IMG/VR virus record: IMGVR_UViG_3300025030_000071
Coordinates: 1 to 64,000 of that record
Length of the DNA: 64,000 nt
Source of the DNA: a virus
Direction: 5' to 3' (one strand)
Shown here: one piece after another, positions 43,601 through 53,100 of the stretch
Layout of the letters: each line of letters begins with the position of its first letter
Numbering within the stretch: the first letter of the stretch is position 1
Translations under genes and position numbers: made by a program
The notes under the pieces: model-generated
Seen by the model: the letters and a program-made list of their open reading frames with translations, nothing else
Told to the model about the DNA's origin: nothing
The model's database searches: none

Positions 43601-44474
43601 ATACTTTGATATCTTAGATTATACTAAAGCTAAAAAACTAGAAGGTGCTGCTAGAGAACAAGGTGAAGGCAGAGCTGCTTTTGCTTTTGCTAGAAAAGCT
43701 GAATTCACTATGTACGGTGCTGATCCATATGCCGACGTAGAGACAGTTGAGAAGGTAATCCCCCGAGAAGAGAAACCATACTTCAGGGAATTTGTTGCTG
43801 AAGATGACCCAGAAGTTAGAAAGAGAGTGCTTGAAGCCTCTCCAGCATATATGAAGAAATTCTATATGGCTCAATGGCAAAAGAAACTCTATGGGTTCTT
43901 AGCCTCCAAAGATGAAATCTCTGACCAAGAATCAGAAGCCATGCAGGCTATTGAAGCTTCTAGAGCCTTAGAAGGCCAGTCAGCTTCAATGGATATGTTC
44001 GGGGACTACTACTCAGGTGTTCAATCAGGTGATATAAGACCTAACACCTTTCCTGATTTTATTAGGGCAAAAAGATTAGAGGGTTATTTTGAAGAAGAAT
44101 CTCCTTTTAATGCACCAGCTTCGGATTGGATCGGCTACAATCCTGGTGCTAATATGGACAGTATCAAGCTAAAAGTAGTACAAGCAGAAGGACTCGACCA
44201 CCACGATTTCGATTTGTGGGAAGATGATTCAGCCCAGGCTGAACGAGATTTGTACGCTGCCGAAGGTGCTAGGGATCTAATGAATGGCCCTGGAGAAGAC
44301 CCTAACGAATTATCTAAATCTTTAATGGCTCTTAGATTAAGAGATTTGGATGTTCAGTTCACCAGTTCACCAGGAGACAAAACTAGAATAGTTTTAGATC
44401 TTGCGATGGATAAACGTGGTGAGATTAAGCGCCAACTTGAGCTTCAAGGGATCAGGTATGGAGTCGACACGTAA
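40671..44474 (+). CDS. Giant tail/ejection protein with several membrane segments
   Basis: 1267 residues. Membrane-type segments lie near 33-54, 361-384, 433-452 and 498-521, the last three Gly/Ala-rich. After residue 540 it is soluble and acidic, with a KKGRFWESGKSDIEGEG and EGWYRR patch. It lies in the tape-measure position after the chaperones. Either it is the tape measure or it is an ejected membrane-channel protein. I know no characterised function. Its stop overlaps the next ATG (TAATG), so the two giants are coupled. Confidence 0.82.
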   Translation: MEEKPLISGVDKKPFIEVTNHEYDESRRWTQGLTYLALSSVALVGVRFASNITLNIDPSRLSYLTQGLGNWWEVAGYQLDATGKTPVRLRDFALEGIKRVEETMGGIPRTFGLFGYASAGTLTTPASRLTIPPEALVGARSHYETLLGEAGHTLTPEDMIRGFKVQPHEGRPALFRLAPDSSISGDPLISDVDIRARRWQVEKDSLRDAEGRLKYQHVIKETEVYSDIAGAKPISRNNEFRYVVTKATGKPKISGVLREALEPFLNVDKLESKINIPPEAHKVLQGAQVFGKRMTERYMRVLDSPLEFIEEVVYGGPSSERGLLKKSIESKPYSFFKNVLGAGGDYSGTALDLWGRHISRLLPIVVGGAAAYEVGSAVTNLFFGRNLEQMGGEAVAAGERTYAGISDLTGLTALNKYQKDKAEGSHRLLGVMAFPLSGALTGWVAAGLTNKLATPEGVFPWAHAREAVHDAPAILQKAEKVPLLGKLFGAGMTRGAKFAGIGGAIGGLLSLPFLIGSLGSGSSYREVAAEQSGEAEVSIKKGRFWESGKSDIEGEGEQIYTEGWYRRLMNEGIDDLNYGDYADRPFSRMIKGVTDPYYIEKEMYHERPYPIATADDSFAGPLGPIWAATIGRVLKPTKYMHADETSAGGLEGIQQGEAIQYGKDVSQAPGGDLRSSGPAPALTPLSPSFTAGETIYRASDAAGLPGYILSEALGSDSWWADKPVLASSSDIGNMRNSFWDWEIGGGAMTSEGIRRFLPKDRTDIQTVNPIANDMPAWLPGADYFQGSFLEGDPYSGRRMKERLPGPGFASRFPELEDVPYEEYPDIFKYKILADVARSSDEFKEVAGRVKNQADSGELPYRDQAIYAGTQAQLLEREKKLSFRGEPEGILGNYWAGLTSAGHLNPVEHLLPTSPVHKSSGPVSPIQTYEEREVYSKTSPQWNKPISDFILPAARTAVAATGVDFIPAPVQEERDLKQYFDILDYTKAKKLEGAAREQGEGRAAFAFARKAEFTMYGADPYADVETVEKVIPREEKPYFREFVAEDDPEVRKRVLEASPAYMKKFYMAQWQKKLYGFLASKDEISDQESEAMQAIEASRALEGQSASMDMFGDYYSGVQSGDIRPNTFPDFIRAKRLEGYFEEESPFNAPASDWIGYNPGANMDSIKLKVVQAEGLDHHDFDLWEDDSAQAERDLYAAEGARDLMNGPGEDPNELSKSLMALRLRDLDVQFTSSPGDKTRIVLDLAMDKRGEIKRQLELQGIRYGVDT

Positions 44475-47400
44475 TGGGTAACAGTAGCGATTCATTCTGG
44501 GGGGAGTATGTAGCTCCAGCTGCCTTATTAACGGGAGCCGGGATCACTGGCTATCGCACATTCCAACAAGTAAGTGCAGGTCGTATATCTGCACCTTGGC
44601 GCCAGCAAAAAGAACAAAAAGACCTTCTCCAAAAACTAAAGAGTGCAAGAGCTAACCGCTATGAAATCTCTGCAACTGATTTAGCAGATGCTTTAGACTT
44701 TGATACTAGCCGATATAAAGGCTTTAACATCTTTACAAAGAACAGAAGCAAAATTGAACCAGCATTTAAAACAGCCAAAGAACTAACCGTCAAGAGCCTA
44801 TTACGTTCTTTTAACTTAAGCTCCTATGCTCAAACAGAACTAAAGGTTAACTTAGAGAATTTAGGCGATATATCAGCAGCTAACCTAAGGCATTTAATAG
44901 GGCTTTCGCCAAGCCACAAACAGCATGTTGAAAGAGTTGCTCGCTCAACGGGTTTATTACATTTAGTGGATATCCCTGGCGCTGATACGGCAACAGGTCA
45001 ATCGCTAGAAAAAAGAGCTAAGTTAGCTTACAAACAACTCATCACAGGGCATGAAGGACTTATAGACAGAACAGCTCCTGATCTTGGTGCTTTTATGGAA
45101 GAGCATAATATCTCAAGCGAGATACAAAAGCACAGAAGAATAAAACAGATACAGATGGATTCTCCCGAAGTTATCGCTGCATATTTTGAAGAATATGGCT
45201 TTGGCAAAAGAGAAGACTTAATAGCTAAAACCCATCGTCTTTTCCAAGCCGCTAAAGGCAAGGGGTTAAAGACTCAATTAATCCTCTTAAAAGAAGGCGC
45301 CAGAACAGAACTCTCCCAAGTAAGAATCTCAAGTGGTAAAGCATTCCAGGATATCCCAATCCAGCAAGCTAACGGAAGAATAAGACTTGGTGCATTAAGC
45401 CCAACTGAATATGTAGCTAGACAGGCTTTAAATCCAGGAGAAATGAGATCATATTTAGCTGGCAATAAAGGCACAAAGATCAGTATGGGTGCTGACGAAT
45501 TCCTGATGGATTACTTTACTGAGAATATGGATGATCTTGTTGAAGGCGATAAGTACAAGAGGTTTGTACGTTCTCATATCCAAGTAGGCAGAGAAGATAT
45601 GGGTAGATTACTCATCCCTACTGTTGCTAATGAAGGACTCAATGTAAAGCGTGTCTATGAAATGGCTGCTAAAGGATTTGGCGCTTCTGCCGACGAACTC
45701 TCTTCTTTGAGAAAGATGTTAGCTGAACGCAATAACTACGACCCAGTCGCTGGCCTCGGTCCAAACCAGGTTACAAATGATGTTTTTACCCTTCCTCATC
45801 CTAGCGGGAGAATAGCAGGTTCACTTCCGGTAGGATACTCTGCTGATTCCAGAACTACAGCCCAGAGATCACGTCCTTTTAAAATCTTAAATGAAGGTAG
45901 GGGCGCAAGTACTAAATTTGTGGGGATGTTAGAAGAGCAATCAGGGGACCAGATGCTGCGCATGCGCACAGCGGCAATTCCAGAAGAACATTTAAATGCT
46001 TTGCTTGCTGGCTCCAGTAGACCTGAGCTAAGAGCTAATGATGATATCCTATTTTTATTGGATCGTAATATTAGATATGGTGAAAGCCGCACCATAAGAT
46101 TAGGTAAAAGCAATCTTCAATCTGCCAAACTTGAAGAACTTCTACAAAACGAGACATTAAGGAGGCACGCTTTTGGAGAAGGCATCCAAGCTAGAATCTC
46201 TTTCCTTGAAGGTTTAGGTGGAGATACCATAACCGCAGAACAAAAAGCGGAAAGAGATCTGTTAGAACAAGCTAGAAGGATTTCTCCATCTGAAATTCTT
46301 GGGGAATCCTCAAAGGGGGGCTTTCAGAAAGGCCCAAAGTCTGGGAATTTTCTTCTAGACAAAATCTTAGAAGATCCAAAGACTGGTGAACTTGCTTTAG
46401 CAGGGATGGACGAAAGAACCTTGGGGGATACTGAAAAACTCTTCGGCAATAAAAAAGTTATTCAGATGGTGCCTGCAAGGACAGAATTCCGGGGTCTGGC
46501 TACTATATATGAAATGGCCAAAGGGTCGTCAGACATATTGCCAATTATGGCGCTACCTGAAGGGCCAGAACGTGCCGCTGCATTAAAAGATTTCTATGGT
46601 AAATATATGGATGCTTTCCGCAGAAGCTACGGTAAGGCAATAAAATCCAACAACGGATTTACTTATAGGATTGACCCCAACACAGGTTCTACACACCACA
46701 TCACTGTAGAAGAAATCATTCGAGGTACCCCAGAATTTAGGGATTTTGAATTAGGTCCACCAACGGAACCAGAAGTCTTGAGAAGAGCCCCAATTGAAGA
46801 GGCTTTAAGAAGAACCCGGGGGGTACAAGCAGTTGAGTCTCAGGGTATAAAGAAAATAGGTGAAAAATCCCTAGATACAATCACGACTGCTATGCTTGCA
46901 GAACTTTCTGAAAGACACCAGGGAATAGTTAGGGAAGCCGATACAGCAGCTGCTCATCTCGCAGGTTCTAGTGGCCTAGGTGGCGATTATTCTGATTGGC
47001 AAAGAGCCTATTCAGAAGGAGGCGCAGAAAAAGCAAGATTCGGCCATGCCTTAAGAAGTGGGATAAAAGGTGAAGAATTGGCAGCGGCCAGAGCTGGGAT
47101 GAAGCGAGCGAAATGGCTTTCTTCTGAAACTGCAAGACTAGACCCCTCAGTTCAAGGATCCCAATTTACAATTGGCCAATACCAAAAAGAAAGAAGAGAC
47201 ATAGAAGGTTTCTTCGCAGAAGTCGGCATCACCCCAGGAAAAGATAACATCTATAGATATCAAGATGCCCTTACCACATTAAGAGACCCTAGATCAACAC
47301 AAAATGTAACCAACTTGTTTGATAAGGCCTTGGGGCTTACAAGAGACATCGGGATGAGAAATAAGCTTTCTCTTTGGAGCACATCTCAACTCTTTGCAGA

Positions 47401-50197
47401 TATTGCCTCACAACTAGAAGGGTTCAAGGAGAAAGGAGATCTAAGTACTAAAGGCTTAGCAATTAGAGAATTGCTCTGGAAGGACCAGCAAGTAACTGCT
47501 GAGATGCTGGACCAGGCCATCCAACAATTCCAAACCCTTGGTAGCCGGAGTCGCAAAAATGCGGATATCGCTTTTGACCAAATGGTAAAAGGCGAAATGA
47601 AGGTTGGCCCTATGGCCAATCTGGACCCCAAACAAATTAGAGAACTTATCATCAGAGGAGTTGAACCGCAATTACAGCATCAAGTTTACAACCTGCCGGT
47701 AGCAATAGGCGGCAGGTCTACCCTTACAAGTGCTTCTGGCGGCATGGGTTCTATGAGCTTAGCGAATGTTGGCCACATGAGAGAACAAGGCGGGGTAATG
47801 GCCGAATTAGCTGATGAACTTTTAGGCAGACAAACTGGTACCAAATTAGAACAAGCACAAGAAATTGCGAAAAGATTTACTGCTTTCCAGGGAACAATCC
47901 CAGAAGGAATCCAAGCAATTCCATTAGCAGAATTTGCTAACAACTCTGGGGTAGGCAATGACTATATAGAAGGGCTTTTCAGCCCGACCCAGCCAGAACG
48001 AAATGCAGCCTTTGACAAGATTGGTGCTCAGTATGGATTAGACAAACCACAGTCTTTGTACTTTGATATTGGTGGCGGAAAATACATCTATCACCCGAGG
48101 GCCACTAGCCCACAAACTGGCTCTTTTATTACCTCGGAAGGCCAAGCAATCCGGAGTGATCTAGATAAATCATTTGCTGATATTATTAAGGGCCACCAGG
48201 TAAATAGCCCTAGTTTAATAGAAAGTGGAAAAAAGGCTTATGGGGAAGCGATAGTAGAAAGTACTATCGGTCGTGACAAACCACTCATAAAAGCTTACTC
48301 TGGAAAAGTTCTAGGATCTATGCGTGGTCAGGCTCGCCCACAATTATCAGAAGAATTCTTTACTTACTTAAAAGATAAAGGTCTTACTCATAGAGTTGGG
48401 ATTAGAGAAGCAACCTTCCAGTCCATGTCAGCCCAGGCTGGGATGGTCGACCAATACAAAGAAGGTTTGGGGTCATTGCGCAGAGGCGAATATGGCATGG
48501 TCCTAAGTCGAGACCCACAAACAGAACTTTATAGAACAATGGCGGCTCAGGGCTATAGTCTTGACGAAGCAGTGGGAGAGTTCACTGATAAAAGACTAAG
48601 CGGCATGAGCTTAGAAGAAAAACAATTAGAACTGGTTGGGGTAACAGGCGAAGAAAAATATAATAAATTTAGAGAAAATTATTTAGAAAAGAGTAGGAAA
48701 GCACAGGAAGCAGTGGCTCTGGCACGTAAAAAGCTTGCAGATTCGCATCCGAATGCAGACCAAAGACCTTTTGAGAGAAGGGTCGAGAAAGCTGAAAGAA
48801 GATTGGAAAAGTTAGGCAGCTGGGAAGGAGCTATTAGCGAGAAAATAAAGAAGAGCAGATTGGCCGCCTTTGGGAAAGAAGGTGTTTATCTTCCAGAACA
48901 TGTGTTAAAAGGTCTGGGCGCCGACTTCGACGATGACCAAGTAAACCTTTTCTTAGCCAAAGACAAAAATGCACGTCAGCGTTTGTCAGAAAGAGCAGGC
49001 CACCAAAACGATCTTGTTGCAAGTTGGATGGACCAAACAAATAAAGGCATGGCAGATACAGACATTGTGGCGCAGGTAAGAGCAGGCAGAACTGACGAGA
49101 TGATGAGACCTGAACAACTTCTAGCAGAAGAGGATTTCCTTTACAAGGCCAAACACAAAGCCTTATACAGCCAGCTCTATGACCGTCCTGGCGGTATTAT
49201 ATCAGCAGAAGCACTTATGCCTGGAACCCCAGAATGGAAACAAAGAGTAATAGGCGAAATGACAATGGCCCAACTAGAAAAAGGTGAGATCGGTTCCATG
49301 TCCAATGCTGTTGACTTTGTTAGAACATCTTTAAGAGCTAAGACTTCTTCAGATAAAGCTTCAGGAAAATTGTTTACTGAAATGCTATTAGGCATCATGC
49401 CAGAGTTACCCCTAAAGGGCAAACAGTACGGCGCCCAGGGCATCGAAGAAGCAAAAATCCATATCCTTAACTTAAGAAATATCTTGTCTGGCAGAGCGCC
49501 AATTTCTACTAGCCCTCAGGCACTTTCAGAAAGCTTTCAGGCTTCATTCAAGAGCATCATGGGGAGCCATCCAGTTGTTGAAGATATGATGAAATTTGTT
49601 CCCGATGTGATAGCTGAGGTTAAAGCTGGCAGCCGTGGAGAAAACGTTTTTACAAGAATGCTTAAATCTAGACAAGCGGCAGAAGTAAACTTAGACCATT
49701 TAATGAAACTGGCCATGGACCCAACCGTGCCATCTCCACAAGGAGAACTGATAAGGGAAGCAGCTGGCCAAGCTCCAAGCAAAACAGGTGAAGCTGGAAG
49801 ACATATTAAGAATGCAAGAGAATCTTTTAGTGATGTTTATAACATAATGAAGAAAAATAAAGGTCCTTTGCTTATTGGTGCCGCTGCCGCAGTCGGTGTC
49901 TCAATGTTATTGGGAAGTCCAGGGCATATCTCAGAAGAGGAAGCTAACGCTGCCGGCGCCAGGCACCAGCCATCTGGAGACCCATCAATCCCACCAATTG
50001 AATCAGGGAACTTTGCAAGAGTATCTCCTAGCTCTGGTGGTTCAATCAGAATTCGTGGAACAGCAGATAGTTCAGTAAGTCAGCAAAGTGTATTATCAAT
50101 GCTTCAGTCAAAGTATCCTGGAGCTGATGTTTCATATAATATTAATGATTATAGTTCATCAATCAACGAAGAGTACTTACGTAGAAGGGTAGGATAA
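44474..50197 (+). CDS. Giant virion protein with RNA-polymerase beta-prime-like catalytic signature
   Basis: 1907 residues. An N-terminal hydrophobic segment (12-30) and a C-terminal one (about 1797-1814) bracket a long soluble body. At residues 1481-1492 the sequence GADFDDDQVNLF matches the catalytic loop of multisubunit RNA polymerase beta-prime (NADFDGDQ), keeping the three metal-binding Asp (1484, 1486, 1488). VYLPEHVLKG just before it matches the strand that precedes the loop. LSRDPQTELYR (Arg1346) matches the NRAPTLHR strand upstream. A roughly 100-residue coiled-coil insertion (about 1370-1465) separates the two. A SGKVLGSMRGQARP segment may be the first barrel strand. This recalls the single-chain virion RNA polymerases of crAss-like phages. 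Whether it polymerises RNA, and whether it also measures the tail, is inference. Confidence 0.8.
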   Translation: MGNSSDSFWGEYVAPAALLTGAGITGYRTFQQVSAGRISAPWRQQKEQKDLLQKLKSARANRYEISATDLADALDFDTSRYKGFNIFTKNRSKIEPAFKTAKELTVKSLLRSFNLSSYAQTELKVNLENLGDISAANLRHLIGLSPSHKQHVERVARSTGLLHLVDIPGADTATGQSLEKRAKLAYKQLITGHEGLIDRTAPDLGAFMEEHNISSEIQKHRRIKQIQMDSPEVIAAYFEEYGFGKREDLIAKTHRLFQAAKGKGLKTQLILLKEGARTELSQVRISSGKAFQDIPIQQANGRIRLGALSPTEYVARQALNPGEMRSYLAGNKGTKISMGADEFLMDYFTENMDDLVEGDKYKRFVRSHIQVGREDMGRLLIPTVANEGLNVKRVYEMAAKGFGASADELSSLRKMLAERNNYDPVAGLGPNQVTNDVFTLPHPSGRIAGSLPVGYSADSRTTAQRSRPFKILNEGRGASTKFVGMLEEQSGDQMLRMRTAAIPEEHLNALLAGSSRPELRANDDILFLLDRNIRYGESRTIRLGKSNLQSAKLEELLQNETLRRHAFGEGIQARISFLEGLGGDTITAEQKAERDLLEQARRISPSEILGESSKGGFQKGPKSGNFLLDKILEDPKTGELALAGMDERTLGDTEKLFGNKKVIQMVPARTEFRGLATIYEMAKGSSDILPIMALPEGPERAAALKDFYGKYMDAFRRSYGKAIKSNNGFTYRIDPNTGSTHHITVEEIIRGTPEFRDFELGPPTEPEVLRRAPIEEALRRTRGVQAVESQGIKKIGEKSLDTITTAMLAELSERHQGIVREADTAAAHLAGSSGLGGDYSDWQRAYSEGGAEKARFGHALRSGIKGEELAAARAGMKRAKWLSSETARLDPSVQGSQFTIGQYQKERRDIEGFFAEVGITPGKDNIYRYQDALTTLRDPRSTQNVTNLFDKALGLTRDIGMRNKLSLWSTSQLFADIASQLEGFKEKGDLSTKGLAIRELLWKDQQVTAEMLDQAIQQFQTLGSRSRKNADIAFDQMVKGEMKVGPMANLDPKQIRELIIRGVEPQLQHQVYNLPVAIGGRSTLTSASGGMGSMSLANVGHMREQGGVMAELADELLGRQTGTKLEQAQEIAKRFTAFQGTIPEGIQAIPLAEFANNSGVGNDYIEGLFSPTQPERNAAFDKIGAQYGLDKPQSLYFDIGGGKYIYHPRATSPQTGSFITSEGQAIRSDLDKSFADIIKGHQVNSPSLIESGKKAYGEAIVESTIGRDKPLIKAYSGKVLGSMRGQARPQLSEEFFTYLKDKGLTHRVGIREATFQSMSAQAGMVDQYKEGLGSLRRGEYGMVLSRDPQTELYRTMAAQGYSLDEAVGEFTDKRLSGMSLEEKQLELVGVTGEEKYNKFRENYLEKSRKAQEAVALARKKLADSHPNADQRPFERRVEKAERRLEKLGSWEGAISEKIKKSRLAAFGKEGVYLPEHVLKGLGADFDDDQVNLFLAKDKNARQRLSERAGHQNDLVASWMDQTNKGMADTDIVAQVRAGRTDEMMRPEQLLAEEDFLYKAKHKALYSQLYDRPGGIISAEALMPGTPEWKQRVIGEMTMAQLEKGEIGSMSNAVDFVRTSLRAKTSSDKASGKLFTEMLLGIMPELPLKGKQYGAQGIEEAKIHILNLRNILSGRAPISTSPQALSESFQASFKSIMGSHPVVEDMMKFVPDVIAEVKAGSRGENVFTRMLKSRQAAEVNLDHLMKLAMDPTVPSPQGELIREAAGQAPSKTGEAGRHIKNARESFSDVYNIMKKNKGPLLIGAAAAVGVSMLLGSPGHISEEEANAAGARHQPSGDPSIPPIESGNFARVSPSSGGSIRIRGTADSSVSQQSVLSMLQSKYPGADVSYNINDYSSSINEEYLRRRVG

Positions 50198-53100
50198 TGG
50201 CAGTAGATCAAGATGGCCTATTCAATGACATTGCAAGAGCAGCCCATTTCTATGATGCAGAGAACATAGAATCAGAAACCGTTAGCGAATTAAAAATTGG
50301 CGATCACCCAATCAACTGGGGCGATACTAATTACAAAGAACTTGTTAGCGGTGAATTCAGAATCAATGGGATAGCATTCCCAGTAGACCCCCAGAACATT
50401 TCCATTTGGGAAGAAAACCAGAACTATAAGTATGAAACCCTAAGAACAAGAGAATCTACCAAAGTACGTTCCGGCCATTCATCAATAAACATGAGTGTGC
50501 AGGCAATCTTTGCAGGGAAAACTGTTCTGTTTGGCGACAAGCACCTTCTTCAGACAACAAAGAATGCTCACTTCGCTCTCAACCATACCCTTATGCCAAT
50601 CCTCTATAGTCTTAAAAAGATGCCTCTTTGTTTCTTGGACAACGAATTGCTAAGAACAACCCTGCCTGTTTCCTCAGATGAGAATATTGCTGCTTTCGTA
50701 AAGTCAGTAAACGTCAGTACGGTACAAGGAATGCCAGAAGTCCTTTCAGCCACCTTCCAATTTGTCTGGTATAACCACAGGCCCTTTGCCCCAAGGATCA
50801 AGTTCAGAGAAAACTGGTTAGATAAAACTGGGACAGTTGAGAGGATTGCTGATACTTACAGGGGCATGGCGGTTGATACAGCTCAGACAGTGGTTGGGGC
50901 GTCAAATGCCGTACGCGAGGGAACGGACGGTTATGCCTCGCACGTAGGCCGTGCCGCTTTCATCAAGCAGTATGGGCATCCCAGTATCGCCTTCAATGCA
51001 ACAACAGGATTAACCGCCACAGAAAACATATACAATGCCGCGCCTCTACGTGAATACCTTTGGCCATATGCTTACGAATCAACAAACCCAGCAATCGTAG
51101 CTTTAGGTAATGACCCAGCGATTGCAGCAATGCCTCCTTTTGTCCTTAGCGGATTTGATAGAACAATCAATTTAGATTTTACTATAGTAAAAGCACCAGA
51201 TACTGTTTTCTACAAAGGTGCTGAAAGAAGTATTTTAGAGTTAGGTGAACAAATTGTTCGAGATGACGTTATAAAAGAATACACCTTTGATGATAATGAA
51301 ACCAACTCTGGGTCTGTCCCAGTTGGATATGTCTGGCCATTAAGTCCAAAGGGACGCCTTTCCAGCCACACAGGAGCCCGTACTCTCGACGGTGCAACAG
51401 GAGACCATCAAGGCATTGACATCCATGCGACAAGGGAATCTAAAGTTTTAGCTGTTGCCGATGGCAAAGTTTACTATACCTCGCCTCCGGGTCAGCTCAA
51501 TGATAAGGCTGGTTACTTCATTGAGATCAGCCACAGAGGAGGAGTGTTTTCAAGATACCTTCATCTAACAAGCGTGAATGTGAAGAAAAACGACATAGTA
51601 AGAGCTGGAGACGTTATAGGTCTTGCAGGCAACACGGGTGTCACCAACGTTGGGAGCAGCGGGGATGAAAGGATACATCTCCACTTTGAACTAAGAACAG
51701 GCGGCCCCAAAGGGCCTTATGTACCAGATCCAGAGAAGCTGTTAAAGGGTTCAGGCGAACCCCACCATACAGTTTCAACTACAAACCGTTTGATAACCCG
51801 CTTTGACCCAGCAGATATCCTATCAGTTATAAATAAAGACCTTGAAGACATGCCAGAAGATACTGTTATGTCAAAAATTAATAAATTCATTAGTTCTAAA
51901 ATGGTACAGGGAAGTACCTTGGCGGCTCAGGCAATGCAGGTAGGGGCAGGACCTGCTTTAACTAATTTGGTTTCTGGCAGGCAGGCGCCTCCCCCGGATA
52001 GCGATGCCCAAACCCTCACCACCGCCATAAACAAACTTATATCTGAGGGCTGGCACTTTGAGCGAGACCTGAATACTGGCAAGCCAGCACAGATCCGTTA
52101 CCTAACTCTCTCTGCCAGATCAGACTCTGCTGATATTATTCCTCAAGAAATAAACTTTGGTTTTGGCACTAACCTAGCTATGACCCCTTTACAAGGCCAT
52201 AGATTCCCAACGGTCCAATACGTAGGTGGCCAACAATCAGCTATTACGATAGCGATGAGAGCAGAAGGCAAATACGGTAGAGAGTACATTAGAAAACTAA
52301 AAGACCTAATAGCCTCTACAGAAGAATCAGCTATTCATTTCAGGGAGTTCACAAAATACAGAGGCATTGGAATAACCAACCAATTAATTAACTCAGTTAA
52401 CATCAATGAAGTTATTCTTGAGGATATGACGGTTGATGCCATCCCAGGCAACCCCGAAAGTCTTCAGATAGTATTAAGATTTGTAGACAACTCTAGAGAC
52501 AAGGCCGCACCACCATTCTTGGTGCCTAGAGACGAAGTAAGTCAAGACGATGCAGTCTTAAATGCCTTTGCTTATATCCTTGATCAAGGATGGATCCAAA
52601 TAGCTATAGAAAAAGAAACGGCAAGAATAAGAACTGGTAAAACGCGAGCAGAATATAATCCCTATGCTGTCGGGGCCGGAGTAACGAGTGTGCCGATCCT
52701 TACAGATGAGATAGATGTTTATAAATTAACTCCAGAAACAAGACCGTTACTCCATCCTAATATTGTCCAAAAACAATTGACAAACATTAAAGAGTATATA
52801 CGAACAAAAGAATATGTTGCAAGAGATGGCGGACTTGCCAATAATGCCCCATACAATCTTTACAGCATTGATGAGTACAAGGAACTGTCAGGTGTTTCCA
52901 TGCCATTGGCCTTTAAGGATTATAAATTCACAGAAATTATTTGGAACGCTGCTGACAACACGATCAGAGATCCTGTCTCCAAGGCGGTGCTTACAAACAA
53001 ACTTTTTGAAATTATTGCCATCTTAGGAACTCCACAAAGCGACGGCATCCCACTTGACCCTTACTTTGCGAAATTATTAACCGAGATAGGAAATACAGTT

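Noticed and set aside
43638-43880. Minus-strand hydrophobic ORF
   Set aside because: It is the reverse of a charged helical region of the giant tail gene. No start signal.
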